NCBI GenBank assembly: GCA_029717555.1
Contig: JAMDHS010000007.1
Span: 310,001-374,000 of the forward strand
DNA length: 64,000 bases
Direction of reading: 5' to 3'
Source of the DNA: Peribolospora baueri
Taxonomy: Eukaryota > Basidiomycota > Peribolosporomycetes > Peribolosporales > Peribolosporaceae
Shown in pieces: positions 21,301 to 32,811 of the stretch. The notes beneath the pieces are model-generated. The model was given only the letters and a program-made list of their open reading frames with translations, ran no database searches and was not told the origin of the DNA. Each line of letters begins with the position of its first letter. The stretch's first letter is position 1. The position numbers and the translations under genes are program-made.

Positions 21301-24300
21301 GGTTGCGCGCTGACTCCACCAACAGTAGCGTCGGTAGCGCTTCCGCCTCTGCGGCCAGCGTCAACAGCTACATGGGCATCGCCGGCGAAGACGACACGTC
21401 TGCCGCCGCTGTTCTTCGGGCCAACGGGGAGACATTGGGTGAAAGCGAGGAACTGAACGCTTCCAGCGACGGCGACGTCGATCTCGAGTTGGAGGAGGCT
21501 ACTGCGCAAATTGCCTTGGGTGCAACGCAGGCCGGTATTGGAGGAGGCGCAGCGGGAGCAGCGAATGACAGCAGCGTCAGGACCGTTAACGCTGGAGCGA
21601 CCGTGGGCACGCATCCTCCGTCAACTACACACGCTTCGCGTCGTCGGTCCGTGCCTATGACCGTCATGAATCCTTCCTCTGCCGCTGCTGGTTCGATGTC
21701 TGTTGAGCATTCCGATGCTGGCAGCGGTTTTGACGCTAACTCGGCGTCGGTGCGGAGGATGCAGAGCAGCTCCCTTGGTGTCGAAAGCGAATCGCTTGAT
21801 ATCTCGGCGCTAGGCGGTAGTGGCGGAGGAGGGACCTTTGGAAGGCTTACTGCCGGTCCGCGCTTGCAGCGGGGTCGACAAGGAAACAACCCGCAGTCGA
21901 TGCAGGCCGCTCCACCTCCCCTGCCGCACACGAACAACGCCATCTCGCGCGTCTTCGTCAACGCCGTCGGCCGCCTCTCGCGCTTCAAGCGTGTCTTGGG
22001 TGCTCGTTCCGGATCCATGACCTCGGCGTCGTCCAACTTTGCCAACGAGGTCGGCTTCGATGATCTCGAGTTTGAGGCTAGCGACACGGGAGATCTACTC
22101 TATATCCGCGGAGGCATCGAGAACTTCCTCTCTTTCTTCAACCTCCCTGCCCCAGGTCAGGAAGGGGTTCATACCCCGCCCACCGCAGCCGCGGCGGTTG
22201 AACCTGCGATGGGACAGCCGCACGAAGCTGAAACGGAACAGACCAAGTCACAGATCGAGTCGAGCCCCCCTCTCGACAGCGGTGACAGCGGCACGCCGGC
22301 TGAGGAGGAGACGCCGACGTTGAGTGAAAGCACTACAAGCACAGGCCAGGAGGAGACGCCGAGCTTCGGAGAAAGTGTGACGAGCGGGGAGAGTCAAAAG
22401 TCCAGCACCGAAGAAAGCTCTTTACAGTCCTTTTCTGCTCAAGACGGCATGATGGAGGAAGAACATGGCCAGGCGCAAAATGGCGCCAAAGGAGGACTCG
22501 GTATCTCCGGCGTTTCGCTGGCGGCTGAGTCATCTTCGTCTCTTCAGCCGCCTTCGTCAGGGGTCCCAGGATTGGACGATTACAACAAGGCCGCGTCCAC
22601 GGACAGGGATCATCTCCACCACGCCACGAGCGACCAGACTCTGCGGTCCGTCGCCACGTCCTTTAACGACGGCCGGATCACCTCCGGTAGCATGCGCGCT
22701 GGTCTTTCCAGCGCCAATAGTGGTCAGGCCGTCGCTGGTTGTTCTACGCCGGAGCGTCCGATCAGCCATGCATCATACCGATACAGCCGGGACAGCCCGA
22801 AGGTCGTGCAGATCGACGATCTCGATTCGTCCGATGATGACGACGACGGTGTCGTCCGCAGAGCACTTCGTCGTTTGCCCGGGGCCAGGGACCTGCGTAT
22901 GGCCAGGACGGTACACGATCTCGATCCTTCGTTCGCCCCCGGCCGGAGGTCGTTCGATACCATGAGCTCCTTAGGTCAGGTCGTCGACCGTGTGGCTTTG
23001 AGGACGAGCTATGCGCCCTCGTTTGCTCCTTCCGAGAGGTCTAATGCCCCACGTGCCGTCGAGGAGGACGTCGCTTCAGACGAGGGCATGACTGGCGTCG
23101 GCATCGTAGAAGGATTCCATCTCGACGGTGTGGAGAGCGACGACGACGAGCCGGGTGATGTGGAGGCTGCGTTGCGCAGGCTCGAGGGCGTGATCGACGA
23201 AGACAAGCAGCGTGAAAAGGCGCGCAGGGTCGAGGTGCTGATGAAGAACTCAATGAAGTACCTCGATGGCTCCCACGCTCACCATGCCTTGCATGACGAC
23301 CTGTCGGGCGTGAGCGAGGAGGCGACGGATGATGGAGCGAGCGAGATAAGCTCGAGGACGAGCATGGTCAGTGATGCCAGTGAGAGCTCTATCGCAGAGG
23401 AGGAGGACCTGGAAGAGGAGGAAGGGCAGGACGATGTCGACGTCAATTTTGGGGGCGCTGTTGAAGGAGGAGGAGCGCACAAGAAGGTCCTCTCCAACAG
23501 TGACGTCGGCGGGTCGCCTCAAATGGCTTCCCAACGCTACGACCCCACCGCCAAGCTTTCCGGCTCTCCTGCGCTCTCCCAGCGGGCTCTGCCCACAGAA
23601 CCGTCCTCTCCTCCTCTCCACCCCGTCGGTTATGGTTCTTCGACTAGCTCTCCTTCTCGTCGATTGAGCAAAGCCGGCGCCACCAAGGAGTTTACTGTCA
23701 TCCGTCCTGGTAATCAACCAGGATACCCCCACTCTTCCCTTCGCGTTCAAGCCGGACCTGTCCCTGGTATCGAGCGCCCATTGGCGCCCTCCAATTTCAA
23801 CTCTTGGCCAATTCCACTCATACATCGCTCCTTTCTTCTACTCCACCGGTCTGAGGTTGTCGCCCAACAGCTTTGTCTTATCGAACGAGACCTCTACCAG
23901 GCTGTGGGCTGGGAGGAGCTCGTCTCGCTCACCTGGAAGGAACGTCCCAGCCAGGCCGATATCTTGGACTGGGAAGCATTCGTAAAGCAGCGGGCGCGCC
24001 AGAAGGTCGAGGCCGAAGCCGCGGGTGAGCCTGTCAAAGGACGCGCCGTGGAGGCCATCATCGCTAGGTTCAACCTTACTTGCAACTGGGTCGCCAGCGA
24101 GATTGTCCTCACTCGCGCCGTCGAGGAGAGGGCTGCCCTCATTTCCAAATTCATCCGCGTAGCTTGGGTGAGTCGGAACTAATCTTTTGCGTCGCGCTAT
24201 CACTAAGGAGAATACTTAATGTTCCGACGCGACGATCGTCTGCCTGCTTCCCTTTTTCCAATCACCAGAAATGCTACCAGCAGTCCAACTTCGCGACGTT

Positions 24301-25076
24301 GGCCCAAATCGTCTACGGTCTTCAGTCGCCATGGGTGGAGAGGTTGCGCAAGACCTGGGCTCGGATCGGCATGTGGGAGATGAGGGTTCTTCGCGATCTC
24401 AAGACATTCACCTCTCCGTTGCGCAATTTCCGACACCTCCGTAACGCCATGAGTGCCGTCGCGGAGGAAAGTGGCGTTGGCGCCGAGGACGCGCTAAGTC
24501 AATCTCTCGGGACCGCCGGCGCCGGGATGACCGGAGCGGGAAGTGGGATTTCGCAGATGTGGCAGCAAGCTATGTCTTCTGGCAAAGGCAACCGGACCTT
24601 TATGAGCGGGTGTATTCCGTTCCTCGGTGAGTGGAGCTTCCTCCGCCGCGATTGCTTAAGTGTAAGTAGCTTCGTCGCTGATCGTTCTTCTTCCGATGAT
24701 GTCTTCGTCGTTACGGGCCGTAGGTCTCTACCTCTCCGACCTCGCTCAGAATGACGGCCTGCCGTCGTACATCGATCCTTCTTGTCCGTCGTCGTCCGTC
24801 GAGACGGACCCGGACACGGGAGAGCTAATTCTCGCGGACCCTAAGGCGTTCGAGCGCCTTCCGCAGCTCCCTCCTTCCATTCGCCTCGAGCCGCTGGTGA
24901 ACGTACACAAGTACCGCGTTGCGGCAAGCGTGGTCAAGACATTGATCATGTTCCAGGACCGCGCAAGGAGGTACACGTATGAAGCGGATGGAAGCGTGTT
25001 CGTCAAGTGTCTCAAAATCAGATGCCTGGACCCCGGGACCATGACGACTTGCTCTAACATGGTCGAGCCGCCCTAA
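18396..25076 (+). CDS. LTE1: Lte1-like Ras guanine-nucleotide exchange factor, 2160 residues
   Basis: Three exons (18396-24167, 24269-24626, 24724-25076) give 2160 residues in continuous phase. A RasGEF N-terminal module lies at about residues 805-905 (RLIAELTSEIDHRLLTDFF, LTYRSYLDPLDLLHLLTLRF, VRTFVVLRHWLLNYFAHDF). The CDC25-homology catalytic domain lies at about residues 1795-2150 (SEVVAQQLCLIERDLY, FNLTCNWVASEIVL, RFIRVAW-type helix, ATLAQIVYGLQSPWVERL, LYLSDLAQNDGLPSYID, VNVHKYRVAASVV). The first 800 residues and the linker of nearly 900 residues are Ser, Gly and Asp/Glu rich and probably disordered. In yeast Lte1 acts in mitotic exit at low temperature; the Ras-family target here is unknown. 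The start is in strong context (ACC ATG A). Assignment to Lte1 rather than Bud5 or Cdc25 rests on the split domains and catalytic-domain wording. Confidence 0.85.
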
Positions 25077-25836
25077 TTCGTTCCACTGCGGCTGAAAGCA
25101 GCCTCTTTTGCCCATGTGTGCCGCGGCCTTTGCCGGAGCAGCTTTTCTTTATCGTCTATCTTCGAGCTTAGACCTCTCAAGTCCACTCGCTCCTTTCAGT
25201 CCTTTACATCTTCCCGCACGAGGTCCACTCCGTTATTGGCGCAATATCTGTCACACTCTCTTTCCACAATTTCCCTTTTCAATTGCATCTCTCCATCTCT
25301 ACCTGCCTTCAACCTTTCCCAGCGCTCGCGTTCTATTCCCACGGCTCGCCCAGCTCGGGTCGCTGTCGCTTCCCAGTAGATACCCTTGGCACCGTTTTGA
25401 TCATCAATGTCCACAAGGATCTTCGCTCGTTCAGCCTACCCAATCTCGTTCCTTTCTCCTCCTTGCTCTCGCTTTCATCCTCACGCCCACGTCCAACCAC
25501 AGGTTCTTCAACCTTCTCGTTTAAGCTCTTTCACCACCAAAGCTGAACCTCGGACGTCCTCCCACACATTTGTCCGTTCGTTGTATGAATACAAAGCCAA
25601 TGATATTTTGTTGTCTTCGGCTTCTAAGGTCCTGTCGCCTCGGGTCGTCCGGTCCATGTCAAATGTTCAGCGTTCATCCTCCGAACGCGGCAAGCCCCGT
25701 TCCATAGAAGGTAGTACGTTTGATTACGTAAGGGCATCACGTGCCTTTGCATACCGACGACGATCGCGGATACGATTGCGACGACGATCGTTCTTGCCTC
25801 TGCTCGACTCGACTCTATCATAGACAACGGCGTAGG
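25077..25836. other. Promoter and 5' leader region of the ADCK2/Cqd1-like gene
   Basis: About 760 bases between two same-strand genes. The middle is strongly pyrimidine-rich on the + strand. It contains a 139-codon open frame at 25407-25823 whose start resembles a mitochondrial presequence but which is out of frame with the downstream gene, and an ATCACGTG motif at 25736-25743, 93 bases before the ATG. Confidence 0.45.
25736..25743 (+). promoter_or_regulatory. ATCACGTG E-box upstream of the Cqd1-like gene
   Basis: A perfect RTCACRTG match, 93 bases before the ATG at 25837. The same core is found before LCL3, AspRS and the PPR/FAM32A pair in this window. Confidence 0.35.
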
Positions 25837-28729
25837 ATGGCAGCGGCCGGTCTCACAGGCCTATCCAAGGCCGTATTCAGCAAGGCTCCCGTCTTTGCTC
25901 CCTCCGCGCGACCACGATTCTCGCCCCTCGTCGCTCTATCGCGACCTCCTTCCGTGCATAGGCCGACGTTCCTTGTCGATGGCCGCGCCGCACGCTCCTA
26001 CGCTACCAGGTCGGGACCCTCGAGCTCTTCGTCGTCGCACCGGACCTCGCCTAGGTGGTATCTATTTTTTTTGGCCGCAGGAGGAGTGATGCTTTACAAA
26101 CTCTCCTCCGATGGGTCTTCTCGTCGCCGTTCTCCCTGGTCGGACGCCCATCTGATCCCATCTCCCTCAGAACCGTCGGAGTCGCCCTCTTCGTCATCAC
26201 AATCGGCGGACGAGGAGCCGCAGTCGGCCGATTCGACGCATCCTCATGGGCGCCCGAGTAACGATGCGAACGACCGGCCGCCATGGCAAGAGTCGCGATG
26301 GGCATTCGTCCGCCTGACCGGTCGACTGTATTACCTCGTCAACGTGTGGGTTGTCGAACCGCTCGGAACGGCAAAGCGGTTCGTGCACCTCGTCGTCTTG
26401 TTCTTGCCCCTATTTCTTGCGTTGCCGGCTTTGCTCATGGGCGAGAGGGTGGAGGTAGAGCGATCTGAGGGCGGCACGCGTGTGCTGGACAAGGGTGAGA
26501 GGGACAAGAGTGCGGGGTCTGGCAAGAGGAGAAGGAGAATGAGGCGACGCGAGGAAGGTGAGAGGAGTGGCGCAATCTGGTGGTACAAATTATTGGTCAG
26601 ACAGATGGAGAAGGCCGGCCCCACTTTCATCAAGGTGAGCGGACGGCGAGCTGGATTGCTTTGTCAACGACTGGAGAGGCGAGGATGACATTTACACCAC
26701 ATCACCGCGTATTCCCCATCTTAGCTCGCTCAATGGGCCGCATCCAGGCACGATTTGTTCCCTCAAATGCTCTGCGATCTTTTTGGAAAGCTACATTCCG
26801 ACGGCCGGCCTCACTCTTTTGGGCACACCAAGCGAGTCCTGGAGCGCGTGTTTGAGCGCGACTTTGAAGACATATTCGAAGAATTTGATCGCGAGCCTAT
26901 AGGGTGTGGTGCTATTGCTCAGGTGGGATCTCTCGTCTTTGGATCCGTCCTGCTTGGCACAAGCTGACAATCTCGTTTATTCCGCCTTGCTCCGCTAGGT
27001 TTACAAGGGAACATTGCGCGCCGACCTCATCCCGCCGTCGTACCTTGACCCCAAGCGGAGGCCATCTACAGGCTCGCCGACGGAGCTTGTGGCCCAACAA
27101 CTTGCTCTTACTTCGCCCGAGGACAGCGTGCAGCCACCGGTGCCGACGGCCTCAGTGGCCATCAAAATCCTCCACCCACGTGTCGATAAGGTCATCAACC
27201 GAGATCTGCAGATCATGTCCTTCTTTGCGCACCTCATTAACGCCCTGCCTGGAATGCAATGGATCTCGCTGCCAGAAGAGGTGGACGTCTTCGGCGACAT
27301 GATGCGCAGCCAGCTTGACCTCCGCGTTGAGGCCGAGAATCTTGTACGGTTCGAGAAAAACTTCCGGGACCGCAAGACCAGCGTCAGCTTCCCACGCCCG
27401 CTCCGCGATTTTTCGACGAGGGAGATGCTTATCGAGGAGTATGAGGAGGCTCTGCCGCTCAAAGCGTTTTTGAAGAACGGTGCTGGACCGTACGACGACA
27501 AGATTGCCAATATGGGTTTGGACGCTTTCTTGGTGAGCCACGCCCGAGGCGCGGCGCGCGCCACTCACCGGCTTTTTTGCCGCCGAGTCTTTTCTGACTT
27601 CCATCCTGGTGACGATACCCTCGACAGCAAATGCTTTTGCTAGACAATTTCACCCATTCCGATTTGCACCCGGGCAACATCATGATCAAGTTCTACCGAC
27701 CCTCGACGCGTTCGGTCGTCCACGACATCCTCTCCTCCATCCTCGCCCATTTCGATTCGGACTATCACTACACGCAGCACCTCACCGACGTGGACGAGCA
27801 GGCGGACGCGGCGGTCGTGAGAAGGCTGGCGCCGCTCGCCAAGGGCAACTCATCCGAATGGGTCGACGAGCTGTACAGGCTCGACGAAGCGGGTTATCTT
27901 CCCGAGCTAGTCTTCATCGACAGCGGACTGGTAACGCAGCTATCGGACGTAAACCGACGCAACTTCCTCGACCTGTTTCGAGCGGTGGCCGAGTTCGACG
28001 GCATGCGAGCGGGAAAGCTGATGGTGGAGCGGTGCAAGACGCCGGAGCTGGTGGTGGACGAGGACACATTCGCTCTCCGGATGCAGGACTTGGTGCTTAG
28101 CGTAAAGAGCAAGACGTTCAGCTTGGCCAAGGTCAAGATCTCGGACGTTCTGACGGACGTCCTGTTGAGCGTGCGCAAACACCATGTCAAGATGGAGGGC
28201 GACTTCATCAACACGGTCATCAGCATATTGCTTCTCGAGGGTATTGGTCGGCAGTTCGATCCCAACATGGACCTTTTCAAGAGCGCACTTCCCATACTGA
28301 GGCAGCTCGGCAAGCAGATGGGTGGTCACGTCAAGGCGACCAGCCCGCCCATCGACACCTCCGAGCTCGGTCCCATGCTCAAGGTGAGCCTCAACCGCGA
28401 TGTTGGCGCACGGAGGAGCGGGCTTTTGTGACTCATCGACTCGCTTCCAAACCCTTTCCTTCCCCTTCTCCCCGTCCCATGTCCCAGTTCTGGTTCTGGC
28501 TGGAAGCGAGGGAGTTTATCTCGGGCGCGATTCGCGCTAAAGATGCGGATGCATGGATCCGATACGATTGGTGAGTCGGCTAGCTCTTTTTTCGGGGTAT
28601 GGAGTTTCGTCGTGTTCGTGCATCCATTGACTAGCTGCGTACTTGTCTCTTTTCGCTTCGTTCCTTCCGGCCCACCTCGTATGGCCACCTTGGTCCGTCT
28701 CTGTCCACAGGCTCACCCCGAATGTATAG
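25837..28729 (+). CDS. CQD1: ADCK2/Cqd1-like mitochondrial ABC1-family atypical kinase
   Basis: ABC1/UbiB/COQ8 superfamily protein, expected at the mitochondrial inner membrane. The N-terminus is basic and Ser-rich (targeting-like), followed by a membrane segment (WYLFFLAAGGVMLYKL) and a second hydrophobic stretch (LVVLFLPLFLALPALL). The ABC1 core has GPTFIKLAQWAASRHDLFP (the KxGQ-like region), PIGCGAIAQVYKG (Ala-rich loop), VAIKILHPRV with the ATP-site Lys, HSDLHPGN (catalytic loop) and FIDSGLV (DFG position). The last exon adds only WLTPNV and ends with TAG at 28727-28729. KLAQ in place of the usual KxGQ is a substitution worth checking. Yeast Cqd1/Cqd2 affect coenzyme Q and phospholipid distribution; that function is transferred from family knowledge. 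Confidence 0.86.
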
Positions 28730-29205
28730 ACACTCCCTGCGCGCCTCTGATTTGATTCTATGTAGAACACTAGCTAGAAGCGGTCTTTTGAAGGGGCGGT
28801 AGAGGAGTCCGCGCCGCTGTGTACACTTGCGACACGTTCGATCTGTCTCTTCAAATCTCTTCACCTGCGGGACCGAGTGAGGTGTATGTTCGAAGCGAGG
28901 ACGGGGTTGTCCGGAGAACGTCATCGGAACGAAAGGACTCTTGAGTCCTCATTTTGGCCCCCCGTCCCGTACTTGTGCTTGGTCAAGCTGCCCACCGCGA
29001 GGGGCGCATGGCATGGCAGAGCAGCTACCGCTCCAGCCTCAAGAGGCTCTCGCCGCAGCTTATCGCTGAGCGGCGATGGTATCTAATTTGCTGCGGCGAG
29101 CCATAACTAGGAGCCCCTGGCTCCAGCCTCCTTACCACCACCGCCCCCACCAGCTCTCCCTCTTTCCTCCATTCTCCTTTCCACATACGCATTCTGTTGC
29201 CCTCC
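28730..29205. other. Spacer between the Cqd1-like and AIG2-PLP fusion genes
   Basis: About 475 bases between same-strand genes. The only notable structure is a nested inverted repeat at 29049-29100. The last 80 bases before the ATG are pyrimidine-rich. Confidence 0.45.
29049..29100. repeat. Nested inverted repeat (11-bp outer stem) before the fusion gene
   Basis: CTCGCCGCAGC at 29049-29059 is the exact reverse complement of GCTGCGGCGAG at 29090-29100. Within the loop, ATCGC and GCGAT can form a second short stem. It ends 105 bases before the fusion gene ATG, so it may be in the 5' UTR or core promoter. Confidence 0.5.
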
Positions 29206-32200
29206 ATGGCTCAAGTTTCTGATAACCTCAAGATATACCCCGCGCAGAGCTACGATCTCTTCTTCTATGGTGAGTCCCTGTGCTCGGTGGATTGTACCCA
29301 GTCCGTGCTATGGCGGACGTCTGAGTTGGTTTGCTTTGATGTCACTGGCACCCATGGCTGTAGGCACGTTAATCCACCCCGCCATCTTGGCTCGAGTCAT
29401 TGGAAACGACGGTGCCCATCTGACCTTGCAGGAGGCTCTTCTACCGGTGAGTTTTGCCGAGTCGGGGGGAGGCTGTAATAAGTGGCCCGATCGGCGAGGC
29501 TCAACTTTCGTCGCTGCTCTGCAAGGGTCACACCCGTCACCATGTTTGCGGTGAGGACTATCCCGCGGTAGTTCCAATCTCCAGCTCCTCTCAGCTTCTC
29601 AAGCGGACTCCAGCGCCCACCGAAGCGACGGTCCGAGGTACGCTCGTCTCCGGTCTCACCGGTGCGGATGTCGCCTTCCTCGACACGTTCGAGGGCGACG
29701 ACTACACCCGCGTCGTAGCTGGCGTCATACCCACCTCTGGACCGAGCCAGACCCCTCGCAACAGCACGTCACTCCGTGCCGTTTCGGACCCGGATAGCGT
29801 AGCTTCCATCCTTCCGCCTCTTTCAGACGAGCAGATCGGACAATTCCTCTTGGAACCCACCCGGCCGGCGCATGTTTACCTCTGGGCGGCGTCTATCGAA
29901 CGACTTGCCCCCTCCATCTGGTCGTTTGAAGACTTCGTGCGGGACAAGGCACAGAACTGGGTGGGGCAAACTGGGGATGGCAGCGGAAAGGCCCACGAGT
30001 ACGCAGAAGTCGATAGGAGGCGAGCAATGGGCGGTAAAATCACGCCGAGGACCCCGAACGGCGGCAGTGGCTCTTCCACTCCGTCTGAGTTTGGGCACTC
30101 GATGAGGAAGTATTTTGCCTTCGATGACAAGCATACCAACTTAAATTGCGGTGGGTCGCTTCAGATCCCTTTTCCGCCGTCACAGTTAGCCGGAAGACGA
30201 GGCGAATCCGACCATTACTGATCGACCTCGGGTTGGCCTTTTAGGCAGCTTTGGCGTCTGTCCCCACCGCGTGCGCGAAGTCTATCGAGAATGGCAGGAT
30301 AAGATCGAAGCTCAGCCAGACGTGAGTTAAGGCGACCAACAAGTTTTGGCTTCAGCAGATCGATCTCGCATATGACGGCTGTCCAATCTCTTTGCAGCAC
30401 TTCATGATGATGGTAGTGGGCGGGGAGGTTAACAAGGTTCGGGCGCGTCTGGCACCCATGCTCGGCGCAGATGTGGACGAAGTCGTGCTTGTGAGTCTTG
30501 TACGAGCCCCATCTTCGGCCGCTACTGCACGCCCGTCGCGTGCGACTCACATTTTAGCTCTTTCCGTAAACAGGTAGCGAATTCCACGACCGGAGTGAAT
30601 GCTGTGGTGCGCGACCTCGACTGGAAGAAGGGAGACGTCATAGTGAGTAGCGGAGCCATGCTCCTCCTGTTTTCTTTGCCCTGCTTCCTCTGCGAAACAC
30701 TCAAGGCTGTCTGCAATGCTATTTTTCTCTCACGGGCAGCTCCTGTTTTCAACGATCTACAACGCCTGCGGGTCTACGTTGCGCTATGTTTCGGACTCGC
30801 ATCCCGCCCACCCGGAGTTGTTGATCCTGAACGTAGAATACCCGCTCAGTCATGACGCTTTAGTTTCCCAGGTCCGTAACGCGATCGAGAGTTTTGAGAC
30901 GGAGGAGGCGAAGAAAGGGAAGCGCATCAGGGCGGCTCTGGTCGACGCTATCAGCAGCCATCCCGGCGTCATCGTTCCGGTGGGTACTCAGCGGCTTCAA
31001 GTGGCACATCGTTGCCCTGAGAGTTTACATCGCCTCCGAACTCCTCATCCCGCTGCCTTCCTCTTCAGTGGGAACGTCTCGTCAAACTGTTCCGCGAGCA
31101 CGCCATCCTTTCTATTGTGGGTCCCAAGAATTTTCCGCCAGATCAGCCTGGATATTGGCGTCACCGGGCATCGGTAGTACTCCTCCAGAGAACTTCATTT
31201 TTTGACTCCTGTATTGAACTCACAGGTCGACGGGGCTCACGCCATCGGACAGATAGAGGTAGACTTGCACGCAGCTGACCCTGATTTCTTGTGAGTGCCA
31301 ATTTCTTCCTACCATGATTAGGTTTTTAGGTAATTCGGAGTTTCCTGACTCTGACTGGACCGGCGTTGTCCCTATTTCGTACTCACTTGCTCACTCATAA
31401 ACAGCGTGACGAACGTACACAAATGGGCCTTTGCCCATCGTGGCTGCGCCGTGCTTTATGTCCCCAAGAGGTGAGCTATGTTTGCACGTCATGAGGACGT
31501 CCGCATGTGGATTGTCGACTATGGCCGAATCAGCTCACGCGCCCTGTGCTCTTTCGTTCTCCGCAGAAATTTGCATCTTGCTCGCTCAAGCTTGCCGACC
31601 CCTAGAACATATCAGGGTCCGCCCGAAGACGGAAAGCCGAGCACATGGGTAAGTCGTCCAGCTGAAGGTTGCTTGCCACTTTCGGCGACTAGCAAAGCAG
31701 CTGACAAACGAAGCCTTTATCTTCCTTTACGAAAGGTTGACCAGTGGGCGTGGACTGGGACAATTACTCACTGCTCTTACCTCTCTATCGAAGCAGGTGG
31801 GTGCGTCGAGGACCCGCTTACCAGGGCGAAGATCCCGAAGTCAGAAATCTGAGCTCAGCTATATTTTGCTCTAATACATCGGGGGCCTATTCCTGCATTC
31901 TCGCAGCGCTTGACTTCCGCCAGTCCATCGGCGGCGAGGCGCAAATCCGTGAATACAACCACGATCTGGCCGTCAAAGGCGGTAAATTGGTGGCCCAGAA
32001 GCTCGGAACAGAAGTGATGGAGACCGAAAAGGGCGAGCTCACGGCAGCGATGGTTCGTCCGACTTATCAGGTACGAGAAATTGGGATCTGCGTGTTGTGA
32101 CAATGTCCCTCGTTTTGGCCGCCTTTACTTCCTCGCAGGTCAACGTCCGCCTTCCCATCGAACTCAAGCCCGGACAGGGCTTTGAATACGAAGATTGGTT

Positions 32201-32589
32201 CATCAGGACACTCGACCGCGAGTATAACACCATTGTGCCGCTTTTCAAGTAAGGTTCCCCGCCCTAATCCTGTCTTGTGCCTGCAGAAATGGGAAAAGGG
32301 CGCGCTCACCGAGATTCTTGCTCACATGTATCTACAGGCACGCCGGCAAGCTTTGGACGCGTCTGTCAGCTCAGATCTGGGTGAGTGAGGAGGCGCGTAG
32401 GTGTAGTGGTGTAGGACGTGTGTCCCCAGACTTCCAAAGTCCTTCGCTGACCGTTCGCGCCGACATTTAAACCTTTTCATACTCGTTTGCGATCTGCCCG
32501 CAAAGCTCGACCTGTCTGATTTCGAATTCATTGCTAGAGCCTTGGGGAACCTTTGCAAGCGTGTCAACGACGGCCAGGTGTCTCTCTGA
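29206..32589 (+). CDS. Fusion: AIG2-type gamma-glutamylcyclotransferase domain + class V PLP aminotransferase-like domain
   Basis: One gene of about 14 exons, near 650 residues. Exons 1-3 (29206-29269, 29364-29446, 29526-30150) encode a complete AIG2/GGCT-like fold: DLFFYGTLIHPAIL (the YGT substrate loop), ALLPGHTRHHVCGEDYPAVV, VRGTLVSGLTGADV, and FLDTFEGDDYTR with the expected catalytic Glu. It closes with AHVYLWAASIERL and FEDFVRDKAQNWVG. Exon 3 runs on without a stop through a Gly/Ser linker into FGHSMRKYFAFDDKHTNLNC. Exon 4 (30245-30322) continues as GSFGVCPHRVREVYREWQ, the N-terminus of the isopenicillin-N-epimerase-like PLP family. ISIVDGAHAIGQIEVDL-type and TNVHKWAFAHRG motifs carry the cofactor Asp and Lys. 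Fungal Egt2 ergothioneine lyases belong to this family, but the true substrate is unknown. Phases 1, 0 and 1 are consistent at the first three junctions. Confidence 0.85.
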
Positions 32590-32811
32590 GTCACGTTCAA
32601 GATTACCGTTCTTTTCACATGCACAAGACATCGGAATGTCAGATCGTATTTATGTCCGGACTTTCGAGAAGATGGAAGCTGCCCCTTGTTTCTCCGGCAC
32701 CTTGGGAAATACTTGATATTGAACCATTCACTATGGTATCGATGCATTCTACGTGTTCACGCCGGAGGCAGGCTGTAGAACTACATTCCCGGAAAGAACC
32801 GTAGCTTGCAT
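32590..32811. other. Convergent 3' spacer between the fusion gene and the PPR gene
   Basis: About 220 bases with no feature seen beyond the presumed 3' UTRs. Confidence 0.4.

Noticed and set aside
21368-22087. Long antisense open frame inside the RasGEF gene
   Set aside because: Shadow of the Ser/Gly/Asp-rich coding strand in a GC-rich region, like other antisense frames across 18.4-24.2 kb.
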